Of a stretch of DNA of 8,221 nucleotides, positions 6,595-8,221 are shown in pieces; the stretch's first letter is position 1, and each line of letters opens with the position of its first letter. The DNA is from Prevotellaceae bacterium UBA4301 (lineage in GTDB: Bacteria; Bacteroidota; Bacteroidia; Bacteroidales; Bacteroidaceae). The notes beneath the pieces are model-generated. The model was not told where the DNA came from and searched no databases. It was given only the letters and a program-made list of their open reading frames with translations. Location: the NCBI GenBank assembly GCA_002395775.1, contig DGUV01000025.1:1-8221 (forward strand). Direction: 5' to 3'. A program made the position numbers and the translations under genes.

Positions 6595-6874
6595 TCTCAA
6601 TCTCGTTTTGAACGTAAGCGATAGCATCATTCTTCACTTCACTTGCATCTTCTACTGTGTCAAGCACCTTGTCTGCTAACCAGATGGTGAGCAGTTCCCT
6701 TTCTTCCACGTCGAAGAGTTTGGCCATGATTGGAATCTGGCTACGTTTTGCTTTTCTCTCACCACGTTCTATTTTACTATACATAGGTGTGTCAATCTCT
6801 AATGCTGCAGACAATTGTCGTTGCAGCAATCCTCGCTCTTCTCTGAGCTCTTTTATTTTCTTTCCAAATATCAT
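6587..6874 (-). CDS. XRE-family helix-turn-helix transcriptional regulator
   Basis: The 95-residue protein begins MIFGKKIKELREERGLLQRQ and has one XRE/Cro-type HTH at about residues 6-60. The recognition helix lies in DTPMYSKIERGERKAKRSQI (28-47); YSKIERGER is the family hallmark. A short helical tail (LLTIWLADKVLDTVEDA and beyond) probably forms the dimer interface. Similar small regulators control restriction-modification, toxin-antitoxin and other accessory operons in Bacteroidota. It starts 24 bp after the HEPN gene stop and overlaps the following broken gene by 8 bp, so it likely regulates its own operon. Plausible operators are the GGTCGGAT array at 8011-8110 or the TGTCGGAGAC repeats within the operon; both share GTCGGA. 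That link is inference. Confidence 0.88.
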   Translation of the reverse strand: MIFGKKIKELREERGLLQRQLSAALEIDTPMYSKIERGERKAKRSQIPIMAKLFDVEERELLTIWLADKVLDTVEDASEVKNDAIAYVQNEIENG

Positions 6875-6898
6875 GATAATGCTCTATTTATATTTATT

Positions 6899-7957
6899 CT
6901 ATTGTTTCTTCTTCTTTGGATACCTCAACCAACAATCTAGTGATATTCTGAATAATTGAAGAGTCTTAAGCCTCATTAGCCAATCATCTTCGTTCTTTAC
7001 ATTCGATTTTTCACTAAAAGATAATTCGTAATCGCTTAAGAAGAGTTTACCTGTATGAGTCATTTTACTCCGAAGATTATAAATATCTTTATATATCTTC
7101 TGTGATTTCTCACTACCAGCTACGAATTTGGATAGGAAGTTGACAAATTTCTGTTTGACACCCCATATAGGTCGTCCACATTGAGGACAAGTATAGGGAG
7201 ACGATTTGATAGATTGGCAACTTTTGCATTCAAATTGAATCTCATCATCATCTACATCCAAGTCAACAAGTCCTTCAATTGCTGAAACATAAGAAAGGAA
7301 AGACAAACTTCTTTTTTGTGCAGATATATCCATCCCGTCACATGCTAAATAAATACAGGAATTAACCTTCTCCCGTGTTTTTTGTGAGAGATTGAAATAA
7401 TAGTAGAGTGCTGAACTTATAGTGTTTGGGAACGATATTTCATGTTGGAAATCATCAACAGGATCATCTGTATAATATTCATGCATTCTGGCCTCCTTGT
7501 ATACGATTTCCTCTTTTAAATCTGAAAAATGATCTATTTGCATATCCTCTTTCAGCCCTTTATAGATATATCCACCCAAGAATAATTGACTTTCTTGATT
7601 GTTGAAATTCTTCTTTTCATCTTCTGTCATATCATCAGATAGTTTATTAGGCATGATGATACCCCATCCCATCATAGATGAGTCATAATTAAAGAATCTA
7701 TGATTGGTCAAACAAGAAAGCAAATTCAGTATTTCCTTCTCTTTGTTTATACGAATCGCCCCTAATTCGAAAATATCTTCAGGTTCTCCGTTTGCAAATT
7801 CTATTGTATATTCCAAATAAAGAGGGAAATGGCGTGCACAGGGATTCTGAGGTTTCCCATCCATATTGATAGGTAAGATTTGAAATCTGTCTTCAAATCT
7901 AAACCCCGCTTTCATATTTGAATTTGTGAATACTATTTTTCGATAATACTTCTTCAT
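6899..7957 (-). CDS. ApeA-like HEPN domain protein with zinc ribbon, putative RNase effector
   Basis: This 352-residue protein is the first gene of the minus-strand cluster. Residues 7-55 form a domain with GFRFEDRFQ (18-26), ARHFP (41-45) and LEY (48-50) that recurs in the 96-residue protein at the other end of the cluster. A poorly conserved middle (about 60-175) follows. The C-terminal part (about 178-345) looks like an ApeA-like HEPN domain: FLSYVSAIEGLVD (220-232), then YNLRSKMTH (293-301) containing the R-x4-H motif (R296, H301) that forms the active site in HEPN ribonucleases. A four-Cys zinc ribbon (C244, C247, C257, C260) is inserted between them. Some HEPN proteins of this kind, including ApeA, protect against phages by cutting RNA. 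There is no signal peptide or membrane segment, so it is cytoplasmic. The gene is AT-rich, unlike the glycosidase genes, which suggests transfer. The HEPN call is by motif; the defence role is inference. Confidence 0.78.
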   Translation of the reverse strand: MKKYYRKIVFTNSNMKAGFRFEDRFQILPINMDGKPQNPCARHFPLYLEYTIEFANGEPEDIFELGAIRINKEKEILNLLSCLTNHRFFNYDSSMMGWGIIMPNKLSDDMTEDEKKNFNNQESQLFLGGYIYKGLKEDMQIDHFSDLKEEIVYKEARMHEYYTDDPVDDFQHEISFPNTISSALYYYFNLSQKTREKVNSCIYLACDGMDISAQKRSLSFLSYVSAIEGLVDLDVDDDEIQFECKSCQSIKSSPYTCPQCGRPIWGVKQKFVNFLSKFVAGSEKSQKIYKDIYNLRSKMTHTGKLFLSDYELSFSEKSNVKNEDDWLMRLKTLQLFRISLDCWLRYPKKKKQ

Positions 7958-7985
7958 TTATTTACAATATCTTCATTGAACTATA

Positions 7986-7993
7986 TAAATATA
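7986..7993 (-). promoter_or_regulatory. Weak -7-like box before the HEPN gene
   Basis: On the minus strand this reads TATATTTA, matching TAnnTTTG except at the last base, 28 bp before the HEPN start codon. The surrounding DNA is strongly AT-rich, so chance matches are likely, and no -33 box is clear. It lies just downstream of the GGTCGGAT array, as a repressible promoter would. Confidence 0.25.
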
Positions 7994-8010
7994 ACAGGAA
8001 TCAGGGAAAT

Positions 8011-8110
8011 GGTCGGATGAACTGGTAAATGCCATTAAAACGGTCGGATTTCGGTCGGATGATGCCAAAACGGTCGGATTGACGGTTGGATTAGGCGAAT
8101 TTGGTCGGAT
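8011..8110. repeat. Iteron-like array of GGTCGGAT motifs upstream of the HEPN operon
   Basis: GGTCGGAT is exact at 8011-8018, 8042-8049, 8053-8060, 8072-8079 and 8103-8110, and GGTTGGAT is at 8084-8091. The main copies start at 8011, 8042, 8072 and 8103, a period of 30 to 31 bp (close to three helical turns). The two middle units each carry a second copy 11 or 12 bp inside. The two central units also share the AAAAC before the first motif and a similar GATGCC/TAGGCG end. All copies face the same way, opposite to the operon. The spacing fits a protein-binding operator array; a decayed coding repeat is the alternative. Confidence 0.75.
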
Positions 8111-8114
8111 CGCA

Positions 8115-8221
8115 TCATCTTACAAGCCATCTAAGTCCTTCCTTTCCAATAAATCCTTCTTCGTTCATTTCTACCAACAATCTCCCAACGATACGTAATT
8201 GCTGCTCTTCTGTTTTATTGG
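8115..8221 (-). CDS. 3' end of an unrecognised gene (runs off the window)
   Basis: The last 34 codons of a minus-strand frame end in TGA at 8117-8115, five bases from the repeat array. The peptide contains TEEQQLRIVGRLLVEMNEEG and ends KEGLRWLVR. It has balanced, protein-like composition and is AT-rich like the HEPN cluster, so it is probably a further gene of the same accessory region, 157 bp upstream of the HEPN start. It is too short to assign to a family. Confidence 0.4.
   Translation of the reverse strand, partial: NKTEEQQLRIVGRLLVEMNEEGFIGKEGLRWLVR

Noticed and set aside
6373..6630. An 85-codon minus-strand protein as an intact gene
   Set aside because: Its first 12 codons lie inside the XRE gene, and its last third is the frameshifted reading of a winged-helix sequence; the broken-gene interpretation explains more.
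8011..8110. CRISPR array
   Set aside because: The repeated core is only 8-9 bp, spacers between main copies contain further copies of the core, and no Cas genes are visible.

Overview
The window looks like the chromosome of a Bacteroidota species, most likely Prevotella-like. The evidence is the Bacteroides-type -7 boxes (TAnnTTTG) before two genes, the lack of clear Shine-Dalgarno sequences, and a run of exported glycan-active enzymes (GH20, SGNH esterase, GH97) typical of that phylum. Taxonomy is inferred from these traits only.

Positions 1-379 hold the 5' end of typA/bipA on the minus strand. A compact divergent promoter region (380-486) separates it from three plus-strand genes with GC-rich codon use. 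These encode an 827-residue protein fusing an endonuclease/exonuclease/phosphatase (EEP) domain to a GH20 beta-hexosaminidase (487-2970), an SGNH/GDSL esterase (3137-3823), and a GH97 glycosidase with the residue pattern of the retaining, alpha-galactosidase-like branch (3896-5839). All three carry signal peptides, so they probably act in the periplasm or outside the cell, trimming hexosamine, ester and alpha-linked sugar groups from glycans. No SusC/SusD pair is visible, so this is not a complete polysaccharide utilization locus here. The two spacers between them carry related GC-rich palindromic repeats.

After a strong hairpin at 5861-5884 and a possible gene remnant, composition changes abruptly at about 5946 to AT-rich DNA. 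From there to about 7957 lies a tight four-gene minus-strand cluster, read from high to low coordinates: a 352-residue protein with a zinc-ribbon and an ApeA-like HEPN RNase motif (RSKMTH); an XRE-family regulator; a winged-helix gene broken by two frameshifts; and a 96-residue protein that repeats the N-terminal domain of the 352-residue protein. Gaps are 24 bp, -8 bp (overlap) and 10 bp, which points to one operon. Upstream of it is an iteron-like array of GGTCGGAT motifs with a period of 30-31 bp, then the 3' end of an unrecognised minus-strand gene.

The most interesting region is this HEPN operon. It has the features of a small accessory, possibly antiphage or toxin-type, module. It combines a shared and apparently undescribed N-terminal domain, its own regulator, decayed repeat-containing DNA-binding coding sequence, and an operator-like array. 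The function is inference.
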